Shown here in pieces: positions 18,062-27,069 of a stretch of DNA of 64,000 nt; the first letter of the stretch is position 1, and each line of letters starts with the position of its first letter. Source of the DNA: Stenotrophomonas maltophilia (GTDB lineage: Bacteria; Pseudomonadota; Gammaproteobacteria; Xanthomonadales; Xanthomonadaceae); NCBI GenBank assembly GCA_002386405.1, contig DGIP01000066.1, forward strand, positions 1 through 64,000, read 5' to 3'. Below the pieces are notes generated by a model. It saw nothing but the letters and a program-made list of their open reading frames with translations. It did not search any database and had not been told where the DNA came from. The position numbers were made by a program, and so were the translations under genes.

Positions 18062-19056
18062 CAGCGGCGACCGCGCTCCAGCTCGGTGAAGCGCTTGGTG
18101 TCTTCACGCAGCGCGTCCAGCAGCGCCACCATGTCGGCCGGCAGCGGCGCGCTGTTGCGGATCGGCTCACCGGTGATCGGGTGGGCGAATTCCAGCGTCT
18201 CAGCATGCAGCGCCTGGCGCTTGAAGCCGCGCAGCTGCGCGACCAGCTCGTCGGTGGCGCCCTTGGGCAGCTTCAGCGCGCCGCCGTACAGCGAATCGCC
18301 CACGATGGCGTGCTTGAGGTGGGCCATGTGCACGCGGATCTGGTGGGTACGCCCGGTTTCCAGGCGGCATTCCAGCGCCGTGTGCGCACGGAAGCGCTCA
18401 CGCAGGCGGTAATGGGTCACCGCGTCCTTGCCGTCCTCGCGCACCGCCATGCGGATGCGGTCGCGCGGGTGGCGGTCGATCGGGGCATCGGCGGTACCGC
18501 CGGAGACCAGCGCGCCCACCACTACCGCCAGGTACTGGCGGTGCACGTTGCGCGCGGCCAGCTGCTCCACCAGCGCGGTCTGCGCCTGGATCGTGCGGGC
18601 CACCACCATCACCCCGCTGGTGTCCTTGTCCAGGCGGTGCACGATGCCCGCACGCGGCAGCACCGACAGGCCCGGGTCGCGGAACAGCAGCGCGTTGACC
18701 AGGGTGCCGCTGGGGTTGCCCGCGCCCGGGTGGACCACGAGGCCGACCGGCTTGTTGATCACATAAACGTGTTCATCCTCGTACAGGATGTCCAGCGGGA
18801 TGTCCTCGGGCTCGGCGTGGGTCTGGGTGTCGAGCACGACATGCAGGCTGGCCACCTCGCCGCCGCGGACCGGGTCGCGCCCGCGCACGGGCTCGCCGTC
18901 CAGCAGCACATCCCCGGACTTGATCCACTCGCTCAGCTTGGAGCGCGAGAATTCGGGGAACAGGTCGGCCAGCACGGCGTCAAAGCGCCGCCCGGCGGCG
19001 GTATCAGGCACGACGGCCTGGCGGGTGGATTCGGTTTCAGAAGCGTTATCGGACAT
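18061..19056 (-). CDS. rluD: 23S rRNA pseudouridine(1911/1915/1917) synthase
   Basis: Modifies helix 69 of 23S rRNA. The protein has 331 residues: an N-terminal S4-like RNA-binding domain ([22 protein letters not shown] ... VLLDG) and a catalytic domain with the RluA/RluD signature [17 protein letters not shown], whose Asp is the nucleophile. The ATG at 19056 gives a normal N-terminus; an in-frame upstream ATG at 19080 is less likely. It is divergent from bamD and first in the rluD-pgeF-DCC operon. Confidence 0.93.
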   Translation of the reverse strand: MSDNASETESTRQAVVPDTAAGRRFDAVLADLFPEFSRSKLSEWIKSGDVLLDGEPVRGRDPVRGGEVASLHVVLDTQTHAEPEDIPLDILYEDEHVYVINKPVGLVVHPGAGNPSGTLVNALLFRDPGLSVLPRAGIVHRLDKDTSGVMVVARTIQAQTALVEQLAARNVHRQYLAVVVGALVSGGTADAPIDRHPRDRIRMAVREDGKDAVTHYRLRERFRAHTALECRLETGRTHQIRVHMAHLKHAIVGDSLYGGALKLPKGATDELVAQLRGFKRQALHAETLEFAHPITGEPIRNSAPLPADMVALLDALREDTKRFTELERGRR

Positions 19057-19172
19057 GGGGAGCACACCGCAGGAAGACAAATTGGGGGTCCCGGCAACCA
19101 GTTTCAGTCGCAGGACAGGCCACTAGGCTATCATCGACCCTTCGTATTCCAGCCGCGTCCCGCCCTGACCCC

Positions 19173-20057
19173 ATGATCCGACGCTCTTCCCTGCTGTCCG
19201 CGCCCGTCCGCACCGCGGCCCTGATGCTGGTCCTGGCCCTCGTTTCCACCGGCTGCCACCGTGGCGCCAAGGGTGACAACCCGGAAGAAGGCCAGCCTGT
19301 CGAAACGATCTACGACAAGAGCCACGGCCTGATGCAGAAGGGCAACTGGAGTGGCGCCGAAGCCACCTTCCGCCGCCTGATCGCCCAATACCCGTACGGC
19401 CCGTACACCGAGCAGGCGATGATCGAAACCGCCTACGCCCAGTACAAGGCCGGCAAGCACGATGACGCGGTGTCGAGCATCGACCGCTTTATCCGTACCT
19501 ACCCGACCCACCGCAACATCGCCTACATGTACTACCTGCGTGGCCTGGCCAACAGCAACCGCAACACGGTGTTCCTGCGCCGCGTGTGGTCGCTCGACCC
19601 GAGCCGCCGCGACCTGTCCACCCCGCGCCAGGCCTACGCCGACTTCAACATCGTGGTCGAGCGTTACCCCAACAGCCGTTACGCTGCCGATGCACGCCAG
19701 CGCATGCTGGAACTGCGCGACGTGTTCGCCCAGCACGAGCTGGACAACGCCCTGTACTACCTGCGCCGCGAAGCCTATGTTTCCGCCGCCGGCCGCGCCA
19801 ACTACCTGCTGGACACCTACCCGCAGAGCGCGTTCCAGTACGACGCCGTGGCCGCCCTGGGCGAGGCTTACACCCACCTGGGCAACAAGACCCTGGCCGA
19901 CGATGCCCGCCGCGTGCTGGAGCTGAACCAGCCCGAGCACCCGTGGCTGCAGGGCAACTGGCCGAAGTACCCGTGGATGATCCGCAAGCTGAACCCGTTC
20001 GCCGGCGAGAAGTCCGCCAGCACCGGCCAGCGCAACGCCACGATGAACCGCCGCTGA
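19173..20057 (+). CDS. bamD: Outer membrane assembly lipoprotein BamD
   Basis: 294-residue lipoprotein subunit of the BAM complex that inserts beta-barrels in the outer membrane. The signal peptide ends in the lipobox STGC (Cys28). Tetratricopeptide-type helices follow (YDKSHGLMQKGNWSGAEATFRRLIAQYPYG, AYAQYKAGKHDDAVSSIDRFIRTYP, and the signature YYLRGLANSN). It is divergent from rluD, as in many Gammaproteobacteria, and is followed by a strong terminator. Confidence 0.95.
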   Translation: MIRRSSLLSAPVRTAALMLVLALVSTGCHRGAKGDNPEEGQPVETIYDKSHGLMQKGNWSGAEATFRRLIAQYPYGPYTEQAMIETAYAQYKAGKHDDAVSSIDRFIRTYPTHRNIAYMYYLRGLANSNRNTVFLRRVWSLDPSRRDLSTPRQAYADFNIVVERYPNSRYAADARQRMLELRDVFAQHELDNALYYLRREAYVSAAGRANYLLDTYPQSAFQYDAVAALGEAYTHLGNKTLADDARRVLELNQPEHPWLQGNWPKYPWMIRKLNPFAGEKSASTGQRNATMNRR

Positions 20058-20079
20058 TACCAGCGCGGTGCAGAAAAGA

Positions 20080-20106
20080 AAAAGGGTCCCTTGCGGGACC
20101 CTTTTT
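20080..20106 (+). terminator. Rho-independent terminator of bamD
   Basis: Stem AAAGGGTCCC / GGGACCCTTT with a TTGC loop, followed by a T-run, 22 bases after the bamD stop. The A-run on the other side could also serve the minus strand. Confidence 0.9.
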
Positions 20107-20145
20107 CATTTGCACGGTAACCGCTGGGTGGCGTAGACCCCATCG

Positions 20146-20170
20146 GTAGGTGCCGACCGTTGGTCGGCAC
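20146..20170 (+). repeat. SMAG/REP-like palindrome
   Basis: Begins GTAG, with arms GTGCCGACC / GGTCGGCAC around GTT. It lies between the bamD terminator and the small gene at 20187. Confidence 0.82.
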
Positions 20171-20186
20171 ACGAACACTGATCCAC

Positions 20187-20429
20187 TCAAGGCCGCAAGA
20201 CGCCCGCTCCATGTCGCGTCGCAGGCTCCGCCTGACGCACTGTGAAATCGGGAACACGCGACACCTCAAAACGCCCCACCGTGCAGACCGGCTCCACCCG
20301 ATGCTGCAGCAGCGGCCCGTTGGTGATGACCACCCGCGCGTGTCGCGGGGCGCGCGACGGCTCAGGCTGTGCCGGGACTCCGTTTGGCCGGTAGCCGGGG
20401 GTGCTGGTATCGGCGGGAGGAAGATGCAT
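20187..20429 (-). CDS. Small protein of unknown function
   Basis: 80-residue open frame, not recognised. The start is supported by GGAG eight bases before the ATG. The opening MHLPPADTSTP repeats the HLPPAD motif found near the C-terminus of the protein encoded just upstream (20495-21109). It lacks a signal peptide or membrane segment and is rich in Arg and Pro. The 65-base gap to the upstream gene suggests a two-gene unit. Confidence 0.5.
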   Translation of the reverse strand: MHLPPADTSTPGYRPNGVPAQPEPSRAPRHARVVITNGPLLQHRVEPVCTVGRFEVSRVPDFTVRQAEPATRHGAGVLRP

Positions 20430-20494
20430 CAGGGTGTCTCCGTAGGAAAACCCTGACTCTAGTGACCGTCTCCGGATGCGCTTCCGTGTTTCGC

Positions 20495-21109
20495 TCAGCC
20501 CCGGCGACCGTCACGGGTCTCCGCCACATCTGCGGGTGGCAGGTGTACTACCTCGACGACGTCGCTGAAACGCACGCGGCGATCCTGCTTGCGCGGCTCG
20601 GGTGCCGGCGCGTCCTCGTAGTCCGCCGGAGGGATCACCACGTCGGGCGCGTCGTCGTAGTCGGGCTGGGGTATCTGCACCGCAGGCGCATCATCCAGAT
20701 AGTCCACGGGCGGTATGCCCGCCGCAGGCAGCTCATCCCACTGCGTGACGCCGGAGGCTGCGGTACCTGCGAGCCATGCGGTGACATGGGACGCCCTTTC
20801 ACCGGACTGACCCGTATGCGGCTCGGGCGCAGGCAAGCGCCCCAGCCACTGGCTGAGGACCTGCCTCAGGTCCGGCGAGCGCACGCTCTGCAACTGGCTG
20901 GAGATCGCCCTGCGGAACCCCACCGCATCACCGCTGAATCCGGCGGTGGCCAGCCCCTTGCGGAACACGTGCTCGGCACGACCGCCAAATTCACGGTTGG
21001 CGATGAGCGTGAGCTTCCTCACCGTCTTGGGCGACAGCGTGGCGTTGTCGCGCTTGCACGCCAGCGCCTGCACGAAGGAATGGGTTCGGGTATTGATGAC
21101 GGTGGACAT
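20495..21109 (-). CDS. Uncharacterised protein with Pro/Asp-rich tandem repeats
   Basis: 204 residues, not recognised. The N-terminal half is basic and probably helical (LSPKTVRKLTLIANREFGGR ... FRRAISSQLQSVRSPDLRQVLSQWLG). The C-terminal half contains three degenerate 13-residue repeats (IPPVDYLDDAP, IPQPDYDDAP, IPPADYEDAP), then a basic stretch and HLPPAD. There is no signal peptide. The disordered, acidic repeat tail resembles protein-interaction or secreted-effector regions, but no family can be named. No clear ribosome-binding site is seen before the ATG at 21109. Confidence 0.6.
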   Translation of the reverse strand: MSTVINTRTHSFVQALACKRDNATLSPKTVRKLTLIANREFGGRAEHVFRKGLATAGFSGDAVGFRRAISSQLQSVRSPDLRQVLSQWLGRLPAPEPHTGQSGERASHVTAWLAGTAASGVTQWDELPAAGIPPVDYLDDAPAVQIPQPDYDDAPDVVIPPADYEDAPAPEPRKQDRRVRFSDVVEVVHLPPADVAETRDGRRG

Positions 21110-21218
21110 GCAGAGGGGCCCGTTGGGAGAGGGCCGTGCACTCTATTTCCAGGCCATTTCCGCTACTTCCACGAAGCCATCGGGCGCGCGTCCCGCGCCC
21201 GGTCATGCAGCCGTTCGT

Positions 21219-22853
21219 TCAGCCTTTGTAGCCGTTGCTGATCGGGTAGCGGCGCTCGCGGCCGAACGCGCGGCGCGAGACCTTCGGGCCGGGGGCGGCC
21301 TGGTGGCGCTTCCACTCGCTGGTGCGCACCAGGCGCAGCACGCGGTCCACCACCTCGGCGGCGTACCCTGCCCCCACGATCTCCTCGCGCGACTGCTCCT
21401 GGTCCACGTAGCGGTACAGGATGCCATCCAGCACGTCGTAGGCCGGCAGCGAATCCTGGTCGGTCTGGTTGGCGCGCAGCTCGGCCGACGGCGGCCGGGC
21501 GATCACCGCCGGCGGAATCACCGGCGCCCCGCCCACCGTGTTGCGCCACTTGGACAGGCCGAACACCTCGGTCTTGTACAGGTCCTTCAGCGGCGCGTAG
21601 CCGCCGCACATGTCGCCGTAGATGGTGGCGTAGCCCACCGCGTATTCGCTCTTGTTGCCGGTCGTCAGCAGCAGCCCGCCGAACTTGTTGGACAGCGCCA
21701 TCAGGATCACCCCGCGCGCGCGCGACTGCAGGTTTTCTTCGGTCACATCGGCCGCCTGCCCTTCGAACATCGGGCCCAGCGCAGTCATCAGGCCTTCGAA
21801 CACCGGCTCGATCGAGACCGCTTCCAGCTTCACGCCCAGCGCGCGGCACTGCTCGGCGGCCAGGTCGTTGGACATATCGGCGGTGTAGCGCGACGGCAGC
21901 CGCACGGCGGTAACGTTGTCCGCGCCCAGCGCGTCCACCGCCATCGCCAGCACCAGCGCCGAATCGATGCCGCCGGACAAACCCAGCCACACCTTTTTGA
22001 AGCCGTTCTTGCCGCAGTAATCGCGGATGCCACGGGTTACCGCGCGCCAGGCCAGCGCATCCATGCTCTCGTCGCCATCGTCCATCCACTCGCGCGGCAG
22101 GAAACGGCGGCTTTCGGCGTCGTAGTCCACCACCAGCCACTGGTCGGTGAAGGCCGCTGCGGCCGGGTGCACGGTGCCATCGCCATCGGCCACCACCGAG
22201 GCGCCATCGAAGGTGAGCGCATCCTGCCCGCCCACCATGTTGAGGTACAGCAGCGCCGCGCCGGTTTCGCGGGTGCGCTCAGCCAGCAGCGCATCGCGCT
22301 GGGCGTGCTTGCCGCGTTCGTACGGCGAGGCGTTGGGCACCACCACCAGTTCCGCACCCTGGCGCACGGTGTCGGCCAGCGGCTCGGGGAACCACAGGTC
22401 TTCGCAGACCAGCACGCCCACCGGCACGCCCTTCAGCTCGAACACACAGCTGCCGCCATCCGGGTCCACGTCGAAGTAGCGGCGCTCATCGAACACCGCG
22501 TAGTTGGGCAGTTCGCGCTTGCGGTAGGTGTGCAGCACCTGGCCATCGCGCAGCACGCTGGCCGCGTTGTAGACCACCGCGCCGGTGGCCTCGGGCCAGC
22601 CGACCACGGCGGTGATGCCCTGGGTGCTTTCGGCAATGCGGGTGAGCGCCTGCTGGCAGTCGTACAGGAAGCGCGGGCGCAGCAGCAGGTCTTCGGGGGG
22701 GTAGCCGCTGATGGCCAGTTCGGGGAACACCACCAGTTCGGCGCCGAACTCATCGCGCGCCTCGGCGATCATCGCGATGATGTTGTCGGTGTTCTGCGCG
22801 ACCGCGCCCACCGGAAAATCGAACTGGGCCATCGCGATGCGGATCGACGTCAT
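21219..22853 (-). CDS. nadE: Glutamine-dependent NAD+ synthetase
   Basis: Last step of NAD synthesis: amidation of nicotinate adenine dinucleotide with glutamine as nitrogen donor. The 544 residues comprise an N-terminal nitrilase-type glutaminase domain (VVFPELAISGYPPEDLL with the catalytic Glu; GVLVCEDLWF with the Cys nucleophile) and a C-terminal synthetase domain with the ATP P-loop LGLSGGIDSALVLAMA. An in-frame extension to 22928 runs into SMAG repeat DNA; the ATG at 22853 gives the normal MTSIRIAMAQFDF start. Confidence 0.94.
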   Translation of the reverse strand: MTSIRIAMAQFDFPVGAVAQNTDNIIAMIAEARDEFGAELVVFPELAISGYPPEDLLLRPRFLYDCQQALTRIAESTQGITAVVGWPEATGAVVYNAASVLRDGQVLHTYRKRELPNYAVFDERRYFDVDPDGGSCVFELKGVPVGVLVCEDLWFPEPLADTVRQGAELVVVPNASPYERGKHAQRDALLAERTRETGAALLYLNMVGGQDALTFDGASVVADGDGTVHPAAAAFTDQWLVVDYDAESRRFLPREWMDDGDESMDALAWRAVTRGIRDYCGKNGFKKVWLGLSGGIDSALVLAMAVDALGADNVTAVRLPSRYTADMSNDLAAEQCRALGVKLEAVSIEPVFEGLMTALGPMFEGQAADVTEENLQSRARGVILMALSNKFGGLLLTTGNKSEYAVGYATIYGDMCGGYAPLKDLYKTEVFGLSKWRNTVGGAPVIPPAVIARPPSAELRANQTDQDSLPAYDVLDGILYRYVDQEQSREEIVGAGYAAEVVDRVLRLVRTSEWKRHQAAPGPKVSRRAFGRERRYPISNGYKG

Positions 22854-22907
22854 GGGGTGAAGCCTCAGGAGGTACTTCCTACATTCTAGGCCTTTCGCCC
22901 GCGGGGC

Positions 22908-22983
22908 GTGCCGACCAACGGTCGGCACCTACCGTGAGGTGCGCGACGCGGCACCGCCGGTAGCGCACGACCGTTGGTCGTGC
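22908..22983. repeat. Inverted pair of SMAG/REP-like elements
   Basis: First copy at 22908-22932 ends in CTAC (minus orientation); second at 22960-22983 begins GTAG (plus orientation). Palindrome arms are GTGCCGACC/GGTCGGCAC and GCACGACC/GGTCGTGC. They lie between nadE and the sucCD terminator. Confidence 0.82.
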
Positions 22984-23010
22984 GGCGGCGCGCGCCGGAT
23001 GCCGGAAACA

Positions 23011-23036
23011 CAAACGCCGCCCGGAGGCGGCGTTTG
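23011..23036 (-). terminator. Terminator downstream of sucCD
   Basis: Stem CAAACGCCGCC / GGCGGCGTTTG with a four-base loop, then a T-rich stretch on the minus strand, 46 bases beyond the sucD stop. A SMAG element lies between the gene and the hairpin. Confidence 0.8.
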
Positions 23037-23043
23037 TTGATGC

Positions 23044-23068
23044 GGCCCGACCAACGGTCGGGCCCTAC
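23044..23068 (-). repeat. SMAG/REP-like palindrome between sucD and its terminator
   Basis: Arms GGCCCGACC / GGTCGGGCC, ending in CTAC on the plus strand. It is inside the sucCD transcript, where it would form a 3' hairpin. Confidence 0.8.
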
Positions 23069-23081
23069 CCGTGCAGCGCGG

Positions 23082-23957
23082 TTACTTCACCAGCTTGGCG
23101 ATGGCGGCGCCCAGGTCGCCCGGCGAGCGGACGGTGACCACACCGGCAGCTTCCATGGCGGCGAACTTGCCTTCGGCAGTGCCCTTGCCGCCCGATGCGA
23201 TCGCACCGGCGTGGCCCATGCGCTTGCCGGCCGGAGCCGAAGCACCCGCGATGAAACCGACGACCGGCTTCTTCACGTGGTTCTTGATGTACTCCGCGCC
23301 TGCTTCCTCGGCGTCGCCGCCGATTTCGCCAACCATGATGATACCTTCGGTCTGCGGGTCTTCGTTGAACAGCTTGAGGCAGTCAACGAAGTTCAGGCCG
23401 TTGATCGGGTCGCCACCGATACCGATGCAGGTCGACTGGCCCAGGCCCACTTCCGTGGTCTGTTTGACCGCTTCATAGGTCAAGGTGCCCGAACGCGACA
23501 CGATGCCGATCTTGCCCGGCTTGTGGATGTGGCCCGGCATGATGCCGATCTTGCACTCGCCCGGGGTGATCACGCCGGGGCAGTTCGGCCCGATCAGCAC
23601 GGTGTCCGGGTGCGAACGGGTCAGCACGTTCTTCACGCGCAGCATGTCCAGCACCGGAATGCCTTCGGTGATGCACACGATGACCTTGATGCCGGCAGCC
23701 GCAGCTTCCAGGATCGCGTCAGCCGCGTACGGCGGCGGCACGTAGATGACCGAGGCGTTGGCGCCGGTGCTCTGCACGGCGTCGGCAACGGTGTTGAAGA
23801 CCGGCAGGTCGATGTGGGTCGTGCCGCCCTTGCCCGGGGTCACGCCGCCAACAACCTGGGTGCCGTACTCGATCATCTGAGTGGCGTGGAAGGTACCCTG
23901 CTGGCCGGTGAAGCCCTGCACGATCACCTTGGTGTTCTTGTTAATCAAAACGGACAT
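23082..23957 (-). CDS. sucD: Succinyl-CoA synthetase alpha subunit
   Basis: 291-residue subunit of the TCA-cycle enzyme that converts succinyl-CoA to succinate with nucleotide phosphorylation. The N-terminal CoA-binding Rossmann region ([19 protein letters not shown]) and the phospho-histidine motif MGHAGAI (His249) are present. The gene begins 21 bases after the sucC stop in the usual sucC-sucD order. Confidence 0.97.
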   Translation of the reverse strand: MSVLINKNTKVIVQGFTGQQGTFHATQMIEYGTQVVGGVTPGKGGTTHIDLPVFNTVADAVQSTGANASVIYVPPPYAADAILEAAAAGIKVIVCITEGIPVLDMLRVKNVLTRSHPDTVLIGPNCPGVITPGECKIGIMPGHIHKPGKIGIVSRSGTLTYEAVKQTTEVGLGQSTCIGIGGDPINGLNFVDCLKLFNEDPQTEGIIMVGEIGGDAEEAGAEYIKNHVKKPVVGFIAGASAPAGKRMGHAGAIASGGKGTAEGKFAAMEAAGVVTVRSPGDLGAAIAKLVK

Positions 23958-23978
23958 TGGATTTCCTTCGGTGTCGGA

Positions 23979-25148
23979 TCAGGCGGCGTTCTTGACAGCT
24001 TCAACGACCTTCTTGGCACCGTCGTTGATGTTGTCGGCCGGGATGATGGCCATGCCGCTGTCACGCAGCAGCTGCTTGCCTTCTTCCACGTTGGTGCCTT
24101 CCAGGCGCACCACGACCGGAACCTTGACGCCCACTTCCTTCACAGCGGCGATGATGCCTTCGGCAATCATGTCGCAGCGGACGATGCCGCCGAAGATGTT
24201 GACGAAGATGCCTTCGACCTTGTCCGAAGACAGGATCAGCTTGAACGCTTCGATGACGCGCTGCTTGTTCGCACCGCCGCCCACGTCCAGGAAGTTCGCC
24301 GGCTCGCCGCCGTTGAGCTTGATGACGTCCATGGTGGCCATGGCCAGGCCGGCGCCGTTCACCATGCAGCCGATGTTGCCGTCCATGGTGACGTAGTTGA
24401 TGTCCAGCTCCGAAGCGGTCACTTCGGTTTCGTCTTCCTGGGTCTTGTCGCGCATGGCGACCAGGGCCTTCTGACGGAACGCGGCGTTGTCGTCGCTGTC
24501 GAACTTGCCGTCCAGCGCGTACAGGTTGCCGTCGTCCAGGATGGCCAGCGGGTTGATTTCAACCAGCGCCAGGTCCTTTTCGTTGAACAGCTTGTACAGG
24601 TTCACCATGATGCTGGCGAACTGGCCGGCCTGCTTGGCGGTCAGGCCGAGCTTGAAGCCGAAATCGCGGCCGTGGTAACCCTGCACGCCTTCAACGAAAT
24701 CAACGTTGAGCGAGTGGATCAGCTCCGGGGTTTCAGCAGCAACCTGCTCGATCTCCACGCCGCCTTCCGAAGAAGCGATGTAGGTGATGGTCTTGGTGCC
24801 ACGGTCAACCAGCACCGACAGGTACAGCTCCTTGACGATCTCACCGGCGGTGGTCACCAGCACCAGGTTGACCGGCAGTTCAACGCCTGCGGTCTGGTAG
24901 GTGGCCATCTTGGTGCCGAGCATCTTGGCCGCAGCGGCCTTGACGTCATCGGTGGTCTTGCAGAACTTGACGCCGCCAGCCTTGCCGCGACCGCCCGCAT
25001 GGATCTGCGCCTTCACCATCCAGGGGCCCTGGCCCAGGGAGTTGGCAGCTGCGACGGCTTCATCGGGGGTTGCCGCGACCTTGCCGGCCGGGACGGGAAT
25101 GCCGTACTCGGCAAGCAGCTGTTTTGACTGGTATTCGTGGAAATTCAT
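23979..25148 (-). CDS. sucC: Succinyl-CoA synthetase beta subunit
   Basis: 389-residue beta subunit with an ATP-grasp fold ([40 protein letters not shown]) and the C-terminal ligase domain ([31 protein letters not shown]). The length matches the E. coli protein (388). It is divergent from pilS, the arrangement seen in Xanthomonadaceae. Confidence 0.97.
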   Translation of the reverse strand: MNFHEYQSKQLLAEYGIPVPAGKVAATPDEAVAAANSLGQGPWMVKAQIHAGGRGKAGGVKFCKTTDDVKAAAAKMLGTKMATYQTAGVELPVNLVLVTTAGEIVKELYLSVLVDRGTKTITYIASSEGGVEIEQVAAETPELIHSLNVDFVEGVQGYHGRDFGFKLGLTAKQAGQFASIMVNLYKLFNEKDLALVEINPLAILDDGNLYALDGKFDSDDNAAFRQKALVAMRDKTQEDETEVTASELDINYVTMDGNIGCMVNGAGLAMATMDVIKLNGGEPANFLDVGGGANKQRVIEAFKLILSSDKVEGIFVNIFGGIVRCDMIAEGIIAAVKEVGVKVPVVVRLEGTNVEEGKQLLRDSGMAIIPADNINDGAKKVVEAVKNAA

Positions 25149-25391
25149 GCGTCACCGTGGGAATAGGAACGACCGCACGCACGGACCGCGGCGGGCCCAC
25201 TATTGTGGACGACCCGGCGGCGCGGCGCAAAGAAACCGGGCCCCCGGCGTGAAGAGGGGGAGATTTCCACCTTCATTCAGGCAGTTGCGCCGGGGCCGGC
25301 CCCCCGGGGGTGGGTCGGGAATGGTCAAAATGCGCGGTTCGGGGCCCAAACCTATGCCTATACTGGGCCCAGCCAGAAGGGGAGTTCCGGC

Positions 25392-27005
25392 GTGTCACCC
25401 AGTGCTTCATTGATCGACCGCATCGAGTCCATGCCGAAGCGGGAGCTGTACTTTTTCGCCCTCTACCGGGTCCTGATCGCAGCGGTCATCGCCGCCCTGC
25501 TGTTCAGCCCGCTGAGCGCGCTGGTGGGCGAATCCACCCATCCACAGCTGGCCGCCGTGGTCGGCGGCGCCTACCTGGCCATTTCCCTGCTGATCCTGGT
25601 CGGCGGCCGCAACGACCGCTGGCTGCAGCCCATCGTGGTGGGCAGCGTGGCGGTGGACATCATCGCCACCGTGCTGCTGGCCCACGCCCTGCCCGGCGCC
25701 AGCGCCGGCCTGTCCATGGCCCTGCTGTTCAACATCGCCGCTGCCGCCACCCTGCTGCCGCTGTCGATGGGGATGGGCCTGGCGCTGCTGGCCGCCGCCG
25801 CCACCGCCGGTGAGTACGTGTGGAACCTGCTGGAAAACGGCGAGCCCAACCGCACCCTGGCCGAGCTGGCCATGTTCATCACCAGCTTCCTGGCCCTGGC
25901 GTTCGTGAGCTACCAGGTGGGTAACCGCGCCCGCCGCAACCAGCAGCTGGCCAACCAGCGCGGTGCCGAGGTGGCCAACCTGTTCGAGATCAACGAACTG
26001 ATCATCCGCCGCATGCGCACCGGCGTGCTGGTGGTGGATGGTGCCAACCGCATCACCCTGGCCAATGAGGCCGCCTCCACCCTGATCGGCGACAACGACG
26101 GCAACAGCGGCAGCGGCCTGCTGGAACTGGGCAGCGCCGCGCCCGACCTGAGCCGCCGCCTGCTGCGCTGGCGCAACGGCTGGACCAACGAAGAAACGCC
26201 CCTGCAGCTCTCGCCCGACCAGCCCGAGGTACAGCCGCGCTTTGCCCGCCTGCTGGCCGGCAGCGACCTCACCCTGGTGTTCCTGGACGATTCCACCGTG
26301 GTCTCGCGCCGCGCCGAATCGCTCACCCTTTCGGCCATGGGCCGGTTCTCGGCCAGCCTGGCCCATGAGATCCGCAACCCGCTGGCGGCCATCAACTACG
26401 CCGCCCAGCTGCTGGAAGAATCCACCGTCATCGGCGATACCGACCGCCGCCTGCTGCAGATCATCCACCAGCAGTGCCAGCGCACCAACGGCATCGTGGA
26501 AAGCGTGCTCGGCCTGGCCCGGCGCGAGCGGGCCAACCCGGAAAACCTGGACCTGGCCGCCTTCGTGCGCCGCTTCGTGCTGGAGTACAAGCAGAGCCTC
26601 ACGCTGGAAACCGACAGCATCGAGCCGATCATCAGCGAAAGCTCGGTGCATGGCCTGGTGGACCCGCGCCACCTGCACCAGATCCTCACCGTGCTGGTGC
26701 ACAACGCACTCAAGTACGGCCGCACCGGGCAGGACCCGGCCCGCGTACGCCTGCGTGTGGCCCGCCAGGAGCGCAACGCGGTGATCGACGTGATGGACCG
26801 GGGGCCGGGCATTCCCGAATCGGTGGCCAGCCAGCTGTTCCGGCCGTTCTACACCACCTCCGAACATGGCACCGGGCTGGGCCTGTATATCGCCCGCGAG
26901 CTGTGCAAGGCCAACCAGGCCAACCTGGAGTACGTGTCGGTGCCGGCCGGCGGCGCCTGCTTCCGGCTGGTACTGCCCGGCCCGCACACCATGCTGCCGC
27001 AATGA
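25392..27005 (+). CDS. pilS: Type IV pilus two-component sensor histidine kinase PilS
   Basis: Inner-membrane sensor that controls pilin transcription through PilR. The protein has 537 residues: about six N-terminal membrane helices (residues 15-190), a PAS-like region (IRRMRTGVLVVDGANRITLAN), then a HisKA domain with phospho-acceptor His325 in SLAHEIRNPLAA and an HATPase domain (DRGPGIPES, GTGLGLYIARELC). The GTG at 25392 is chosen because GGGGAG lies 7 bases upstream. A TATACT hexamer at about 25368 could be its -10 element. pilR follows after 64 bases. Confidence 0.92.
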   Translation: MSPSASLIDRIESMPKRELYFFALYRVLIAAVIAALLFSPLSALVGESTHPQLAAVVGGAYLAISLLILVGGRNDRWLQPIVVGSVAVDIIATVLLAHALPGASAGLSMALLFNIAAAATLLPLSMGMGLALLAAAATAGEYVWNLLENGEPNRTLAELAMFITSFLALAFVSYQVGNRARRNQQLANQRGAEVANLFEINELIIRRMRTGVLVVDGANRITLANEAASTLIGDNDGNSGSGLLELGSAAPDLSRRLLRWRNGWTNEETPLQLSPDQPEVQPRFARLLAGSDLTLVFLDDSTVVSRRAESLTLSAMGRFSASLAHEIRNPLAAINYAAQLLEESTVIGDTDRRLLQIIHQQCQRTNGIVESVLGLARRERANPENLDLAAFVRRFVLEYKQSLTLETDSIEPIISESSVHGLVDPRHLHQILTVLVHNALKYGRTGQDPARVRLRVARQERNAVIDVMDRGPGIPESVASQLFRPFYTTSEHGTGLGLYIARELCKANQANLEYVSVPAGGACFRLVLPGPHTMLPQ

Positions 27006-27069
27006 CGCGCTACCCTGCAGGCGTCAATAGTTTGTCGTTTTCAACCGCTCTCGGCTATCTTTCCCCCAT

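Noticed and set aside
22974-25127. 717-residue plus-strand open frame across sucCD
   Set aside because: Antisense shadow of two well-recognised genes; composition (His, Asp, Val repeats) is typical of reverse-strand GC-rich frames and it runs through a terminator.
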